Shown here: one piece after another, positions 4,610-6,090 of the stretch
How the letters are laid out: every line of letters begins with the position of its first letter
Numbering within the stretch: the first letter of the stretch is position 1
Assembly (NCBI RefSeq): GCF_001983105.1
Contig: NZ_MOMC01000027.1
Coordinates: 22,027-28,116, forward strand
DNA: 6,090 nucleotides
Reading direction: 5' to 3'
Source of the DNA: Pseudofrankia asymbiotica
GTDB lineage: Bacteria > Actinomycetota > Actinomycetes > Frankiales > Frankiaceae
Program-made: the position numbers and the translations under genes
Notes under the pieces: model-generated
Database searches by the model: none
What the model saw: the letters and a program-made list of their open reading frames with translations, nothing else
What the model was told of the DNA's origin: nothing

Positions 4610-6090
4610 TCAGGTCGCGGGGCTGGCGGACTCGGCCGGCGCCTCCGGAGCGGCCCGCTCCCCGGGCTGGGCCGGGGCGGACGCACCGGCGCCGTCGCCG
4701 GCCGACGCCAGCGCCGGGGCGGCGCCGTTCGGGGCGGCCCCCGCGGGCGGCGCCTGCTGGGGGACGGCGGCGAAGTCCTTGCCGCGGATGAGGGCGAGGG
4801 CGAGGACGCCGCCGACGATCCCGAGGACGCCGGCGGTGACGAACAGGTCGTTCAGCGCGCCGGCGAAGCTGGCGTGGATCGCCTCGGTGAGGGTGCCCCG
4901 GACCGCGGCCGGCGCGGCGCCGATCGCCTGGCCCGCGGCGCCGCCGTGCACCGCGTCGGCGATCTGCTGCTCGCGCCCGGCCAGCTCCGGGGTGCCGGCG
5001 AGGCGGTCGCCCAGGCCGTGCGCGAGGCGGGCGGTGAAGATCGAGCCGTAGGCGGCGGTGCCGACCGCGATGCCGACCTGCCGGAACGTGGTGTTCACGC
5101 CCGACGCCATGCCGGACCGGAAGGGGTGCACGACGCCGACCGCGGTCGAGGCGAGCGGCGGGTTCACCAGGCCGGACCCGGCGCCCGCGACGACGAAGCC
5201 GGGGATCAGGTGCGTCCAGCTGGAGCCGGCGTCCAGCCCCGCCATCAGCAGCAGCCCGACGCCGACGAGCGCGAGGCCGGGGCCGATGAGCCAGCGGACC
5301 GGCACGAACGTCGACAGCCGGCCGGCGACGGTGGAGACGACCATCGCGGTGACGGACAGGATCAGCAGGCGCACACCGGCCCGCAGCGCCGAGTAGCCCA
5401 GGTCGTTCTGCAGGTAGACCGTCAGGTAGAGCAGCATCGCGTACAGCGAGCCGTTCATCGCGAACGCGGCGACGGAGCCGCCGAGGAACGTCGGGATCCG
5501 CAGCAGCGACAGGTCGAACATCGGGTGCGCGACCCGCGTCTCGGCGACGACGAACGCGATGAGGAGCAGCGCCGCCAGGACGAAGCAGACGATCACGCCG
5601 CCGTCGCCCCAGCCGTCCTCGCTGGCCCGGATGAGCCCGTAGACGAGCGCGACCAGGCCGGACGTGAGCGTCGCGAACCCGGCCCAGTCCGGCCGGTGGG
5701 ACTGCGGGGCGCGCGACTCCTCCACCTTCCGCAGGGTGATCGCGATGGCCGCGACGCCGATCGGCAGGTTCACCCAGAAGATGCCGCGCCAGCTGACCCC
5801 GCTGGTGATCAGGCCGCCGAGGATGGGGCCGAGCGCCGTCGAGACGCCGGCGACCGCGCCCCACGCGCCGAACGCGACGCCGCGCTCCCGGCCGTGGAAG
5901 TTCATGGCGAGCAGCGCGAGCGAGGTGGCGAACATGATCGCCCCGCCGATGCCCTGCAGCGCGCGGGAGATGATCAGCATCATCGGCGTCTGCGCGGCCG
6001 CGCACAGCGCGGAGCCGGCGGTGAAGACTCCCAGCCCGATGAGGAACAGCCGCCTGCGGCCGTACCGGTCGGCCAGCGACCCGGAGGTCA
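4610..6090 (-). CDS. DHA2-family (EmrB/QacA-like) MFS drug exporter, N-terminus beyond right edge
   Basis: A proton-coupled multidrug exporter of the inner membrane with the usual 14-helix DHA2 plan; about 492 C-terminal residues are visible. The frame stays open through the right edge, so ATG 5983 is not the start. Upstream of it the sequence reads G-S-L-A-D-R-Y-G-R-R-R (6082-6050), the motif A loop between helices 2 and 3. Next come helix 4 with R-A-L-Q-G-I-G-G, helix 5 with the antiporter motif C (G-P-I-L-G-G), W-R-G-I-F-W-V-N-L-P-I-G before helix 6, then helices 7-14. S-G-M-A-S-G-V-N-T-T-F-R-Q-V-G-I-A-V-G is typical DHA2 near helix 13. A hydrophilic loop of roughly 65-70 residues precedes the last helix. 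The final 55 or so residues are an Ala/Pro/Gly-rich cytoplasmic tail of low complexity. The gene converges on the regulator gene with a 99-base gap. Substrate is unknown; a link to the operon is not shown. Confidence 0.93.
   Translation of the reverse strand, partial: TSGSLADRYGRRRLFLIGLGVFTAGSALCAAAQTPMMLIISRALQGIGGAIMFATSLALLAMNFHGRERGVAFGAWGAVAGVSTALGPILGGLITSGVSWRGIFWVNLPIGVAAIAITLRKVEESRAPQSHRPDWAGFATLTSGLVALVYGLIRASEDGWGDGGVIVCFVLAALLLIAFVVAETRVAHPMFDLSLLRIPTFLGGSVAAFAMNGSLYAMLLYLTVYLQNDLGYSALRAGVRLLILSVTAMVVSTVAGRLSTFVPVRWLIGPGLALVGVGLLLMAGLDAGSSWTHLIPGFVVAGAGSGLVNPPLASTAVGVVHPFRSGMASGVNTTFRQVGIAVGTAAYGSIFTARLAHGLGDRLAGTPELAGREQQIADAVHGGAAGQAIGAAPAAVRGTLTEAIHASFAGALNDLFVTAGVLGIVGGVLALALIRGKDFAAVPQQAPPAGAAPNGAAPALASAGDGAGASAPAQPGERAAPEAPAESASPAT

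Noticed and set aside
4610..5983. ATG 5983 as the exporter start
   Set aside because: The frame continues upstream into a clear MFS motif A and helix 3, so starting at 5983 would remove essential helices.
4545..6005. A 486-codon minus-strand frame overlapping the exporter
   Set aside because: It is an Arg-rich shadow in another frame. The exporter frame shows motif A, motif C and the expected hydrophobic helices.

Overview
The window is very G+C-rich with strongly G/C-biased third codon positions, GTG starts and tightly packed genes. This fits a high-GC actinobacterium, with a Frankia- or Streptomyces-like style; the genus cannot be fixed from the sequence alone. There are no rRNA or tRNA genes, CRISPR arrays or transposases.

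Layout, left to right. (1) The left edge holds the first codons of a probable divergent gene on the minus strand, with a good ribosome binding site. (2) A relatively A/T-richer divergent control region (about 45-238) carries a 25-base G/C-rich hairpin and a 21-base imperfect palindrome around GGTACGTACC. (3) Three plus-strand genes form a likely operon: a class III PLP-dependent aminotransferase-fold enzyme (239-1708), an APH/RdoA-type small-molecule kinase (1740-2843) and a short-chain dehydrogenase/reductase (2844-3638). The second and third abut as TAG-ATG. (4) A GntR-family regulator of the HutC/UTRA type follows (3749-4510). (5) A short convergent gap holds a long inverted repeat. (6) The right part is a minus-strand DHA2-type 14-TM major facilitator drug exporter (stop at 4610) whose start lies beyond the right edge.

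Functional reading (inference). A kinase of this fold next to a class III PLP enzyme recalls the ethanolamine and 5-hydroxylysine kinase / phospho-lyase pairs, where an amino alcohol is phosphorylated and the PLP enzyme then eliminates phosphate and ammonia to give an aldehyde. The PLP enzyme here keeps the cofactor-binding residues. It appears to have Gln where true aminotransferases of the ornithine/GABA type have a carboxylate-binding Arg near the C-terminus. The SDR could then reduce or oxidise the carbonyl product. The HutC-type regulator could control the operon, and perhaps the divergent gene, by sensing a pathway metabolite. The exporter may be unrelated.
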